A stretch of DNA of 64,000 bases from Vreelandella sedimenti (lineage in GTDB: Bacteria > Pseudomonadota > Gammaproteobacteria > Pseudomonadales > Halomonadaceae): contig NZ_JACCGK010000003.1 in NCBI RefSeq assembly GCF_013416325.1, positions 124,001-188,000 of the forward strand, in the 5' to 3' direction. Positions 46,214 to 56,876 of this stretch are shown piece by piece. The notes below the pieces were generated by a model. The model did no database searches, had not been told where the DNA came from, and saw nothing but the letters and a program-made list of their open reading frames with translations. Every line of letters starts with the position of its first letter. Position 1 is the first letter of the stretch. The translations under genes and the position numbers were made by a program.

Positions 46214-47110
46214 ATGATTAATAATCGATCCCTGCTGATTGTTGGTGGTCTGGCTGCCGTGGCGTGGCTGGCGAGTAATACTCTCTACGTAGTAGATGAA
46301 ACCGAACGCGCCGTTAAGCTGCGGTTTGGTGAAGTTATCGAAGAGAATATTCAGCCTGGCCTGCACGCCAAAGTGCCGATCGCACAAACGATCCGTAAGT
46401 TTGATACGCGCTTGCTGACGCTGGACACTGATACCAGCCGTTACCTGACGCTAGAGCAGAAAGCGGTTATCGTCGACTCCTATGTTAAATGGCAGGTGGT
46501 TAATCCAACGCGCTATTACGAGGCGACGGCCGGTGATGAGTTGATGGCTATCCGCCTGATTCAACCGCGAGTGGATGAGAGCTTGCGTAATGAATTTGGC
46601 CGCTTGAACCTTCAGGAAATTATTGCCGAGCGGCGTGATGATCTGATGGTCGGTCCTACCGAAGAGCTTGATTCACTAATGCGTGAAGAGCTTGGGGTAG
46701 CTATTCGCGATATTCGTATCAAGCGCATCGATTTGCCCGAAGACGTATCAGCCGCTGTTTTTGAGCGGATGCGCTCGGAGCGTGAGCGTGAAGCCCGTGA
46801 ATGGCGTGCTCAGGGTCAGGAAGAGGCTGAGCGTATTCGCGCCAATGCGGATCGTCGTCGTCAAGTACTGCTTGCCCAGGCCAATGAGCGCTCCGAGACG
46901 CTGCGCGGTGAAGGCGATGCCCAAGCCGCGGCGATCTTCTCTGAAGCGTATGGTCAGGATCAGGAGTTCTTCTCTTTCTGGCGTAGCCTTAATGCCTATA
47001 GCGAAAGCTTTGCCGACGATGGCAATCTGATGGTGCTGGAGCCGAGTAGCGATTTCTTCCGCTATTTGCGCAGCGCTGAACCAGAAAGCGGAGAAGACAA
47101 CGGCGAGTAA
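46214..47110 (+). CDS. hflC: HflC, regulator of FtsH protease
   Basis: Partner of HflK: one N-terminal transmembrane helix and an SPFH domain (VVDETERAVKLRFGEV), then a charged coiled coil (about 185-245, Glu/Arg/Ala-rich). It starts immediately after the hflK stop with no spacer. A strong terminator follows 86 bases after its end. 298 residues is normal. Confidence 0.96.
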   Translation: MINNRSLLIVGGLAAVAWLASNTLYVVDETERAVKLRFGEVIEENIQPGLHAKVPIAQTIRKFDTRLLTLDTDTSRYLTLEQKAVIVDSYVKWQVVNPTRYYEATAGDELMAIRLIQPRVDESLRNEFGRLNLQEIIAERRDDLMVGPTEELDSLMREELGVAIRDIRIKRIDLPEDVSAAVFERMRSEREREAREWRAQGQEEAERIRANADRRRQVLLAQANERSETLRGEGDAQAAAIFSEAYGQDQEFFSFWRSLNAYSESFADDGNLMVLEPSSDFFRYLRSAEPESGEDNGE

Positions 47111-47196
47111 AACGCCGTCGGCCGGTGCTCCTCGTCTTGGTTTGTTGATAGCCAAGCGGGGTTCACCCGGCCAATAAACGTGATAGAATTTATTGA

Positions 47197-47218
47197 CCGG
47201 GCGTCGCCCGGTTTTTTT
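47197..47218 (+). terminator. Intrinsic terminator after hflC
   Basis: CCGGGC-gtc-GCCCGG (47197-47211) followed by seven T residues. It isolates the hflKC transcript from hisZ, which starts 35 bases later. Confidence 0.88.
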
Positions 47219-47253
47219 GTGGCTCCTATTTCTTCAAGTTCAAGGCAATCGTC

Positions 47254-49745
<2,492 letters not shown>

Positions 49746-49779
49746 GCACGGTTTAAGCGGGTCATTAGTGAGCAGATGA

Positions 49780-49810
49780 GCAAAAGGGGCAACTTAGTTG
49801 CTCCTTTTGC
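49780..49810. terminator. Bidirectional terminator between purA and cobO
   Basis: GCAAAAGGGGCAAC (49780-49793) pairs with GTTGCTCCTTTTGC (49797-49810) with one mismatch and a TTA loop. The A-run and T-run in the arms let it serve both convergent genes. Confidence 0.8.
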
Positions 49811-49833
49811 ATTGGTGGTATTGATGGTTAGAA

Positions 49834-50433
49834 TTAAAAATCGATCCCCCGACGCGCCTGCAGGCCATTGTTGAAGGCATGACGCACTTCCTGCATTTCA
49901 GTCACCGTATCGGCCATGGCGACGAGTTCGCGGTGAGCGTTGCGGCCGGTAATAATGACTGTCTGTTCTGTAGGGCGATTCTCCAGTGCTTGTTTAACGG
50001 CTTCGATCTCCAGGTAGCCAAACTTGAGCATATAGGTAATTTCGTCGAGCACCACCAGATAGGTCTCTGGATCCGCGAGCATACGCTCAGCCTCTTTCCA
50101 CACTGTTTGGCAGGCGTCGGTGTCCGCTTGGCGATTTTGCGTATCCCAGGTGAAACCGGTAGCCATTATCGCCACCTTTAGATTGGCATCCTCCTCCAAT
50201 CGATTGCGTTCGCCGCACTCCCACAGTCCCTTGATAAACTGCACCACGCCCACTTTATAGCCATAACCCAAAGCGCGGGTAACCGTACCCCAGGCAGCGG
50301 TTGTTTTGCCTTTACCGTTACCGGTGTTAACAATGATTAGGCCGCGCTGCTCGTTAGCACTGGCTACTTTCTCCTCTACGCGCGCTTTAAGCTTCTCCAT
50401 AGAGGCTTTGTGGCGGGTGTCGCGGTCACTCAT
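49834..50433 (-). CDS. cobO: Corrinoid adenosyltransferase (CobA/CobO/BtuR type)
   Basis: Transfers the adenosyl group of ATP to cob(I)alamin. The P-loop is GNGKGKTT (38-45), with VVQFIKG and LVVLDEI downstream. ATG 50433 was chosen because AGGAGA lies four bases ahead, giving 199 residues; the frame extends to 50475 without support. No cobalamin riboswitch was recognised upstream and no other cob genes are near, so salvage is likely. Confidence 0.95.
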   Translation of the reverse strand: MSDRDTRHKASMEKLKARVEEKVASANEQRGLIIVNTGNGKGKTTAAWGTVTRALGYGYKVGVVQFIKGLWECGERNRLEEDANLKVAIMATGFTWDTQNRQADTDACQTVWKEAERMLADPETYLVVLDEITYMLKFGYLEIEAVKQALENRPTEQTVIITGRNAHRELVAMADTVTEMQEVRHAFNNGLQARRGIDF

Positions 50434-50683
50434 GGTATCTCCTGGGTAAAAAAGAGTAGGCTGAACAATCGTCAATTTTATAAACCGCTAGCCTAAGCTA
50501 TCCGCAGTGGGTTGAACATCACTATGGATTTACTTAAAGACAATTTTTGTACAAATATTTCTAAGCTGTTGTGAATATTTGTCTTAATAATGCACCTTAA
50601 AATCCAACAATAAAGAAGAGAATTGGCCCCTAGGGGTCTGGCTGCTCTAGAATAGGTGGTCATGTCTTGTCAGGAATTACATC

Positions 50684-51169
50684 ATGCCCTCATTTGATAT
50701 TGTCTCAGAGTTCGATAAACACGAAGGCGCTAACGCCGTTGACCAAGCCAACCGAGAAGTGCAGTCGCGGTTCGATTTTAAGGGGGTCGATGCCAGCTTC
50801 ACCCTTGAAGGCGACAAAGTGCAGCTTGAGGCGGAAGTCGATTTCCAGCTCAAGCAGATGCTCGATGTGCTGCGCGCCCGCTTAATCGCCCGGGGTATCG
50901 ATGCCCGCTGTATGGATGTTCAAGACCCGGTGCTCTCCGGCGTGAAAGCACGCCAGGAAGTCGCTCTCAAGGAGGGGCTCGACGCGGCGGAAGCCAAAGA
51001 TGTGGTCAAGCGCATCAAGGCCAGCAAGCTTAAAGTGCAGGCGCAAATTCAGGGTGAGAAAGTGCGTGTGACGGGTAAAAAGCGCGACGATTTACAAGCT
51101 GTTATGGCGCTGTTGCGCGGTGAAGAGGGGCCGGATTTGCCGCTCCAGTTCGATAACTTCCGCGACTAG
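50684..51169 (+). CDS. yajQ: YajQ-family nucleotide-binding protein
   Basis: A 161-residue two-domain protein of the YajQ family ([14 protein letters not shown] start, [35 protein letters not shown] end). Members bind nucleotides; a Xanthomonas homologue is a cyclic-di-GMP effector. The 250-bp gap upstream, shared with divergent cobO, is A+T-rich and holds both promoters but no feature I can name with confidence. Confidence 0.94.
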   Translation: MPSFDIVSEFDKHEGANAVDQANREVQSRFDFKGVDASFTLEGDKVQLEAEVDFQLKQMLDVLRARLIARGIDARCMDVQDPVLSGVKARQEVALKEGLDAAEAKDVVKRIKASKLKVQAQIQGEKVRVTGKKRDDLQAVMALLRGEEGPDLPLQFDNFRD

Positions 51170-51236
51170 GTAGCGGTGTTAAGCTGTCGAACATTTTGAA
51201 CTATGTAATATTCGTTTTATACAGGAGTCACGCACT

Positions 51237-53867
51237 ATGTCTGATCCGCAGCCGGTTTATTTAAGCGACTACCAGCCACCCGCCTACCGGGTAACTCATA
51301 CCGAGCTGACGTTTGATCTTGACCCCGCCGCGACCCGTGTGAAAGCGCGACTGTTGATTGAGCGACATCCAGAAGCTGACGCTAATGCACCGCTCGTCTT
51401 AAATGGCGAGCACCTAAAGCTTATCTCCCTGGCGATTGATGCAACGCCGCTGGATGCCGCTGCTTATGAACTAGATGATGAAGTCCTGCGCATTGCTCAG
51501 GTGCCCGAGCGTTTTGTCTTGGAGAGCGAGGTGGAGATCGCCCCGCGGGAGAATACGGCGTTAGAAGGGCTGTACCAATCCAACGGTATGTACTGCACCC
51601 AGTGCGAAGCCGAAGGCTTTCGGCGGATTACCTTTTACCCTGACCGTCCGGACGTCATGGCGACCTTTAAGGTCACCGTGATCGGCGATCAGCAGCAAGA
51701 GCCGATCTTGCTGGCTAACGGTAACCCGATTGAGCGTGGCGAGCTGGAGAGCGGTCGTCACTTTGTTACTTGGGAAGACCCGCACCCCAAGCCCTGTTAC
51801 CTGTTTGCTTTGGTGGCAGGCAACCTGCATAGCGTAGAAGATCACTTCACCACCATGAGCGGGAGGGATGTCACGCTGCAAATTTGGGTAGAAAAAGAGA
51901 ACCTGGATAAGACCAAGCATGCCATGGCCTCGTTAAAGCGTGCCATGGAGTGGGACGAGAAGGCGTATGGACGCGAATACGACCTGGATCTGTTTATGAT
52001 CGTGGCCGTCAATGACTTCAATATGGGAGCGATGGAGAACAAAGGCCTCAATATCTTTAATTCCGCCGCAGTCTTGACCCACCCACAGACCGCCACCGAT
52101 GCAGCGTTCCAAAACGTGGAAGGCATAGTTGCCCACGAATACTTCCACAACTGGTCGGGCAATCGCGTTACCTGCCGCGACTGGTTCCAGCTCTCGCTGA
52201 AAGAGGGCTTTACGGTCTTTCGTGACCAGTGCTTTTCGGCGGATACCAACTCTGCGCCGGTTAAGCGCATTCAGGATGTTTCCTTTTTCCGCACGGCCCA
52301 GTTTGCCGAAGATGCTGGCCCCACGGCTCATCCGATTCGTCCCGACCACTTTATCGAAATTACCAACTTCTATACCCTGACGATTTATGAGAAAGGGGCC
52401 GAAGTCGTACGCATGTTGCGTAATTTAGTGGGGGGGGAGAGCTTTCGTCGCGGTTCAGACCTTTACTTCGAGCGGTTCGACGGTCAAGCGGTGACCATTG
52501 AAGACTTTGTCGGCTGTATGGCTGAAGCCTCCGGTGAAGACTTCAGCCAGTTTATGCACTGGTATTCCCAGGCGGGAACGCCGGATATTGATGCCCACGG
52601 TGAGTATGATTATGTTCAGGGCGAGTACCACTTAACGCTGCGTCAGCGTACGCCTGCAACTCCCGGCCAGCCAGATAAGCTGCCGTTGCATATCCCGGTG
52701 CGTATGGGGCTGGTAGGTACCAAGTCGGGGCAGGATCTCACCCTGACGCTCAATGGCGAAAAGCTCGGCAAAGACGCGGTTATTCATCTACGTGACGATG
52801 AGCAGACGTTCATATTCACCGATGTTGCTGAAGCGCCGGTGCCCTCTTTACTACGCGAATTTTCTGCCCCGGTGAAGCTGCATTACCCCTATTCAAGGGA
52901 AGATCTCGCCTTCTTGCTGACCCACGACAGCGATGGTTTCAACCGCTGGGATGCGGGTCAGCGCCTGGCACTTTTGGCCTTGGATGACCTGATTGCTGCT
53001 CACCGGAATGGCGTCGAAAAGGTTATGGATAGCCGCGTGGTCGATGCCTTTAGAGCGCTGCTCGGTGGGCCAATGAGCGATAAGGCAGTATTGGCTGAGA
53101 TGCTGACACTACCCTCTGAAGCGTATATCGCCGAGCAGCAACCCATTGTGGATGTTGATGCCATTCACGCGGCGCGTGAATTTGTCCGCCAGTCGTTGGC
53201 GGTTGCCCTGCGCGATGAGTTTTTGGCTATCTATGAGGCCAATGTGGCCGAAGAGCCATACGCGCCGACACCCGAGCAAATAGCTCAGCGTAGCCTGAAA
53301 AACGTGGCGCTCTCTTATCTCATGTCGATTGAAGATGAGCAGGGCTTGGCGCTGTGTGAAGCCCAATTTGCTGCCGACCACAATATGACCGATGTGCGTC
53401 AGGCGCTCACCCTGCTGGTGCACAGCGACCGCGACGACCTGGCCTCGCCAGCACTCAAAGCCTTCGGTGAGAAGTGGGCGCATGACCCGCTGGTGATGGA
53501 TCAGTGGTTCACCGTCCAGGTATCTCGCCCTCAGCCAGATGTGCTTGAGCGGGTGAAGTACCTGATGCAGCATCCCGCCTTTTCACTCAAGAATCCCAAT
53601 CGAGTCCGTGCGTTGGTCGGCGCCTTTGCTCAAAACCGGGTCAATTTTCACCGTTTGGATGGTCAAGGCTACCAACTGCTGGCTGATGTAGTCATCGAGC
53701 TCAACCGGCTTAACCCGGAAATTGCCGCGCGGCTAATCACCCCATTAACCCGCTGGCAGCGCTTTGATGAAACCCGCCAAGCACTAATGCGGTCTGAGCT
53801 TGAACGGATTAAGCAACAGCCGCTATCTTCAAATGTATACGAGGTGGTCGAGAAAGCACTGGCATAA
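51237..53867 (+). CDS. pepN: Aminopeptidase N (M1 family)
   Basis: A cytoplasmic zinc aminopeptidase with broad specificity. The exopeptidase motif GAMEN is at 264-268 and the zinc site is HEYFH (His300, Glu301, His304) with Glu323 in LKEGFTVF. 876 residues matches the E. coli type (870). The C-terminal helical domain is complete. It follows yajQ by 67 bases with its own AGGAG site. Confidence 0.97.
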   Translation: MSDPQPVYLSDYQPPAYRVTHTELTFDLDPAATRVKARLLIERHPEADANAPLVLNGEHLKLISLAIDATPLDAAAYELDDEVLRIAQVPERFVLESEVEIAPRENTALEGLYQSNGMYCTQCEAEGFRRITFYPDRPDVMATFKVTVIGDQQQEPILLANGNPIERGELESGRHFVTWEDPHPKPCYLFALVAGNLHSVEDHFTTMSGRDVTLQIWVEKENLDKTKHAMASLKRAMEWDEKAYGREYDLDLFMIVAVNDFNMGAMENKGLNIFNSAAVLTHPQTATDAAFQNVEGIVAHEYFHNWSGNRVTCRDWFQLSLKEGFTVFRDQCFSADTNSAPVKRIQDVSFFRTAQFAEDAGPTAHPIRPDHFIEITNFYTLTIYEKGAEVVRMLRNLVGGESFRRGSDLYFERFDGQAVTIEDFVGCMAEASGEDFSQFMHWYSQAGTPDIDAHGEYDYVQGEYHLTLRQRTPATPGQPDKLPLHIPVRMGLVGTKSGQDLTLTLNGEKLGKDAVIHLRDDEQTFIFTDVAEAPVPSLLREFSAPVKLHYPYSREDLAFLLTHDSDGFNRWDAGQRLALLALDDLIAAHRNGVEKVMDSRVVDAFRALLGGPMSDKAVLAEMLTLPSEAYIAEQQPIVDVDAIHAAREFVRQSLAVALRDEFLAIYEANVAEEPYAPTPEQIAQRSLKNVALSYLMSIEDEQGLALCEAQFAADHNMTDVRQALTLLVHSDRDDLASPALKAFGEKWAHDPLVMDQWFTVQVSRPQPDVLERVKYLMQHPAFSLKNPNRVRALVGAFAQNRVNFHRLDGQGYQLLADVVIELNRLNPEIAARLITPLTRWQRFDETRQALMRSELERIKQQPLSSNVYEVVEKALA

Positions 53868-53922
53868 GCTTTTGGCGCAGTAGTGAACAACCGCAGTTAA
53901 ACCATGGAAAGGAATAACAATA

Positions 53923-54882
53923 GTGACAGACTCACAGCAACACTATTTACTGATTATCAATGGTAAATCCGCCGGTAATCCGGCATTGCGTGAAGCAGTC
54001 AATGAACAACGTCAGGCAGGGATGCTGATTACGGTTCGCGCTACCTGGGAAGGTGGCGACGCTGCGGATATTGCAGAGCAGTCTGATGCCATGGGCATAA
54101 CCCACGTGATTGCTTGTGGCGGCGATGGCACTGTCAGCGAAGTCATGAACGGGCTGATGCGCTTGCCTCATGATCGGCGTCCTGTATTAGGCATTGTGCC
54201 ATTAGGTAGTGCCAATGATTTTGCAACCTCCGTTGGTTTACCGCTGGAGCCAGGCGCCGCTTTGTCCACTGCACGGGAGTTAAACGCCTATCCCATTGAT
54301 GTTGTGCGCGTGACCGCAGGCGCAGGTGGCGAATCGTCCACCAGCTACTATATCAACATGACCACCGGTGGGTTTGGCGCTGAAGTTACCTCGTCGACAC
54401 CGAAAACGCTTAAGCGGCTGCTCGGGGGTGGGGCTTACTCAGTGATGGGCGCGCTGAAGGCTTGGCGTCACCGCAGCTATCGCGGCACACTCCATTGGGA
54501 TGAAAAAGAGGAGAGTGCGTCTTTGTTGCTACTGGCGCTAGGTAATGGCCGCCAGTCGGGTGGTGGGCAGGTGCTGGGGCCGCGTGCCAAGCTGGATGAT
54601 GGCCGACTGGACGTGCTGCTGGTCAAAGACTTTCGGTCGGTAACGGAACTGACCAAGCTCATTAGCGAGCTGCAGAGTTTCCCCTATGACGGTCGATTCG
54701 TGCGCTACTTCACCACGACCCAACTGACCGTGACCACCCAGGCAAATGGTTCGCCCTGGCCACTCACGTTAGACGGCGAGGCGCGTTACTATGACCAGTT
54801 CTGCGCGGAAGTAGTGCCCCTCGCTCTGCGTGTGTTACTGCCTGAGGAGTGCCCATTGCTCTCCTCGACCAGCCGGCCTTAG
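53923..54882 (+). CDS. YegS/DAGK-family lipid kinase
   Basis: A 319-residue diacylglycerol-kinase-like protein. The nucleotide-binding signature CGGDGTVSEVMNGLM and LGSANDFATS identify the catalytic domain; TTGGFGAEVTS and GNGRQSGGGQVLGP belong to the C-terminal domain. Related YegS proteins phosphorylate phosphatidylglycerol or other lipids. The start is GTG 53923, with AAAGGA about nine bases ahead. Confidence 0.92.
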   Translation: MTDSQQHYLLIINGKSAGNPALREAVNEQRQAGMLITVRATWEGGDAADIAEQSDAMGITHVIACGGDGTVSEVMNGLMRLPHDRRPVLGIVPLGSANDFATSVGLPLEPGAALSTARELNAYPIDVVRVTAGAGGESSTSYYINMTTGGFGAEVTSSTPKTLKRLLGGGAYSVMGALKAWRHRSYRGTLHWDEKEESASLLLLALGNGRQSGGGQVLGPRAKLDDGRLDVLLVKDFRSVTELTKLISELQSFPYDGRFVRYFTTTQLTVTTQANGSPWPLTLDGEARYYDQFCAEVVPLALRVLLPEECPLLSSTSRP

Positions 54883-54925
54883 TTTTTTGGCTCAGATTGT
54901 TAACGTTATGAAGGAGACAAATTAA

Positions 54926-55786
54926 ATGGCAAATCGCGTGTGGATACCCGCGCTCGCCGCCGTGGCACTTCTGCTGAGTGCCTGCGGTGACTCCCAGGAA
55001 GATCCCACCGTGACACCCGATGATAATGCTGCGGTGACGGATGAAGAAACGGCTCGCGATGAGGGGGCGGGCGAAGAATCGTCGGCCACGGCTGAAGACG
55101 CGACTGAGATGTCCAGTCCCGAAGAAGTAGAGGATGATATTGAGGAGCGCCAAGCCGCTGAGGAGCTTGAACGAGCGGAAGCGCTGCGCGAGGATAGCGA
55201 CACTCAGGCTAGTGACCCCCAGTCCAGCGGTACTCAGTCCAGTGGCAGTGCGACGGCTGGCGGTGAAGAGGTTGAGGCTGGAGAAGACACCCTGGCGGCG
55301 GATCCTGAAGAGGTGCTCAATGAAGAGAGCGCTATGCCGGGTGAAGCTACACGTTCCGATGTAGATGACATCATTGCCGAAACTGAACGCCGTTTTGAAG
55401 AGGCCGAGCAGCGTTTGGAGGAGCAGTTTCAAGAGGTAGAGCAGCAGGCGCCGACCTTGGAGCCGATGGAGAACGAGGATGTGCCGCCTAGCTGGGACAC
55501 CGAAAGCAGTCTGCCCGAGCGCACACCCTTGCAAGATGATAGCGATGTAACCGATGTTGACGCCTTGATTGAAGACACCGAGCGTCGCTTTGAAGAAGCG
55601 CAGCAACGGCTTGAGGAGCAATTCCAAGAGCTGGAGAATCGTGAGGCGGAGAGTGGTGCTGTGGTCGAGCCGTCAGGCGAGCTTGATAGCAATGACTTTG
55701 ACAGCAATGACTCCGATAGCGCTGAAGATAGCCAGGAAACCGGTGCTAATGGGGAGTCGCGGAGTGAGGAAGGATCGCTTGAGTGA
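54926..55786 (+). CDS. Acidic lipoprotein with a duplicated coiled-coil segment
   Basis: A 286-residue predicted lipoprotein with signal peptide and lipobox LLSAC (Cys20). Most of the mature chain is Glu/Asp/Ser/Thr-rich, giving an extreme negative charge. A 29-residue segment occurs twice (145-173 and 210-238), each with TERRFEEA and QRLEEQFQE, likely short coiled coils. GGAG lies before ATG 54926. It is followed by a strong terminator. Family and function not recognised; position +2 after Cys20 is Asp, compatible with inner-membrane retention. Confidence 0.85.
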   Translation: MANRVWIPALAAVALLLSACGDSQEDPTVTPDDNAAVTDEETARDEGAGEESSATAEDATEMSSPEEVEDDIEERQAAEELERAEALREDSDTQASDPQSSGTQSSGSATAGGEEVEAGEDTLAADPEEVLNEESAMPGEATRSDVDDIIAETERRFEEAEQRLEEQFQEVEQQAPTLEPMENEDVPPSWDTESSLPERTPLQDDSDVTDVDALIEDTERRFEEAQQRLEEQFQELENREAESGAVVEPSGELDSNDFDSNDSDSAEDSQETGANGESRSEEGSLE

Positions 55787-55800
55787 TTGTCGTTAGGCAA

Positions 55801-55830
55801 TAAAAAAGGCCCGCGTTTGCGGGCCTTTGT
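55801..55830. terminator. Bidirectional terminator between the lipoprotein gene and csp
   Basis: AAAGGCCCGC-gttt-GCGGGCCTTT (55805-55828), flanked by A-run and T-run, so it can end transcription from both convergent genes. Confidence 0.9.
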
Positions 55831-55844
55831 CCATCCGTTAGCAA

Positions 55845-56048
55845 TTAAGCTGGGCGGATGTTGGAAGCCTGAAGGCCTTTTTTACCCTGAGTCACTTCAA
55901 AGCTGACTTTTTGACCGTCTTGCAGGGTCTTGAAGCCTTCAGCTTGAATTTCGGAGAAGTGGGCGAACAGATCGTCTCCGCCGTCATCAGGAGAGATGAA
56001 GCCGAAGCCTTTAGTGTCGTTGAACCACTTAACAGTGCCAGTTGCCAT
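55845..56048 (-). CDS. Cold-shock-domain protein
   Basis: A 67-residue single-stranded nucleic acid-binding protein of the CspA family. RNP1 is KGFGFI and RNP2 LFAHF. As in most csp genes there is a leader of about 100 bases before the next gene boundary. Which paralogue (cold-induced or constitutive) cannot be told. Confidence 0.96.
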   Translation of the reverse strand: MATGTVKWFNDTKGFGFISPDDGGDDLFAHFSEIQAEGFKTLQDGQKVSFEVTQGKKGLQASNIRPA

Positions 56049-56181
56049 TTTCTATTTCCTTAACGTGCTTAGTAATCACGGGCAACTCTATTGTCCACCC
56101 GCTACAATTACTCTAGATGTAAACACGGCTGTCGTCCAGCGACATTCCTAAGATTTTTTATTTGGTTGCGAGCAAGCACAA

Positions 56182-56838
56182 ATGATGCAGTTAGGTTTTA
56201 TTGATGCGCAGTTTATTTCCTTTTTGGTAGCGATCACGTTGCTGACGATAAGCCCCGGTGTCGATACGCTGCTAGTGATACGTAACACGGCACGCGGAGG
56301 CATCCGTGATGGTATTACCACGAGTTTGGCTATCTGCTGCGGTCTGTTTGTACATGCCACGATTTCTGCATTGGGTATTTCGCTTATCCTGCTGCAATCG
56401 GCCTGGGCGTTTCATATGCTGAAACTGGTGGGGGCGGGCTATCTAATATGGCTAGGCATTACCAGCTTATTAGCGGCGCGGAAAGGCCAGCCACTGCCGG
56501 TTAATGGAATGTTAGAAGGCGTGCCTGCCGTTTCTCGCTGGCAGCCGGTCAAAGAGGGGTTTTTGTCCAATGTGTTGAATCCCAAAACCGTGGTGTTCTA
56601 CATGGCCTTTTTGCCCCAGTTCATTGCTCCTGGGGACCCTGCGCTACTGAAGTCGCTATGGCTGGCGGGGGTGCACTTTATCATCGCCAATATTTGGCAA
56701 ATCAGCGTGGTCATGATGGTGGGAAGCGCCGGCAAATGGTTGGCTAACGCACGCTTTGCACAAGTACTTAATGCCGCTACGGGCAGTGTATTGGTGGTGT
56801 TTGGTATTCGGCTGGCATTAACACAACGCCCGGCATAA
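56182..56838 (+). CDS. RhtB/LysE-family amino acid exporter
   Basis: A 218-residue inner-membrane protein with about six helices. The N-terminal SPGVDTLLVIRNTARGG matches the conserved SPGP...R..GG signature of LysE/RhtB exporters, and FLSNVLNPKTVVFYMAFLPQ the second one. Substrate is probably an amino acid such as homoserine or threonine but cannot be fixed. No strong ribosome site precedes ATG 56182; ATG 56185 is equivalent. Confidence 0.92.
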   Translation: MMQLGFIDAQFISFLVAITLLTISPGVDTLLVIRNTARGGIRDGITTSLAICCGLFVHATISALGISLILLQSAWAFHMLKLVGAGYLIWLGITSLLAARKGQPLPVNGMLEGVPAVSRWQPVKEGFLSNVLNPKTVVFYMAFLPQFIAPGDPALLKSLWLAGVHFIIANIWQISVVMMVGSAGKWLANARFAQVLNAATGSVLVVFGIRLALTQRPA

Positions 56839-56849
56839 TAAACCGGGCG
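56827..56849. terminator. Possible terminator between the exporter gene and slt
   Basis: CGCCCGG (56827-56833) and CCGGGCG (56843-56849) form a 7-bp stem overlapping the exporter stop codon. No T-run follows, so efficiency is uncertain. Confidence 0.4.
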
Positions 56850-56876
56850 CTGGTAATGTGGTAGGTAGAGAAGGGC

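Noticed and set aside
47162-47189. TTCACC-N16-TAGAAT as the hisZ promoter
   Set aside because: It would start immediately before the strong terminator at 47197-47218, so transcripts would end before hisZ; fit is also modest.
50434-50683. Cobalamin riboswitch upstream of cobO
   Set aside because: No B12-box or long paired leader was found; the spacer is just A+T-rich divergent promoter DNA.
54764-55627. Open frame of 287 codons on the minus strand
   Set aside because: Antisense to the lipid kinase end and the acidic lipoprotein; the GAA/GAG-rich sense strand gives a Leu/Phe-rich shadow.
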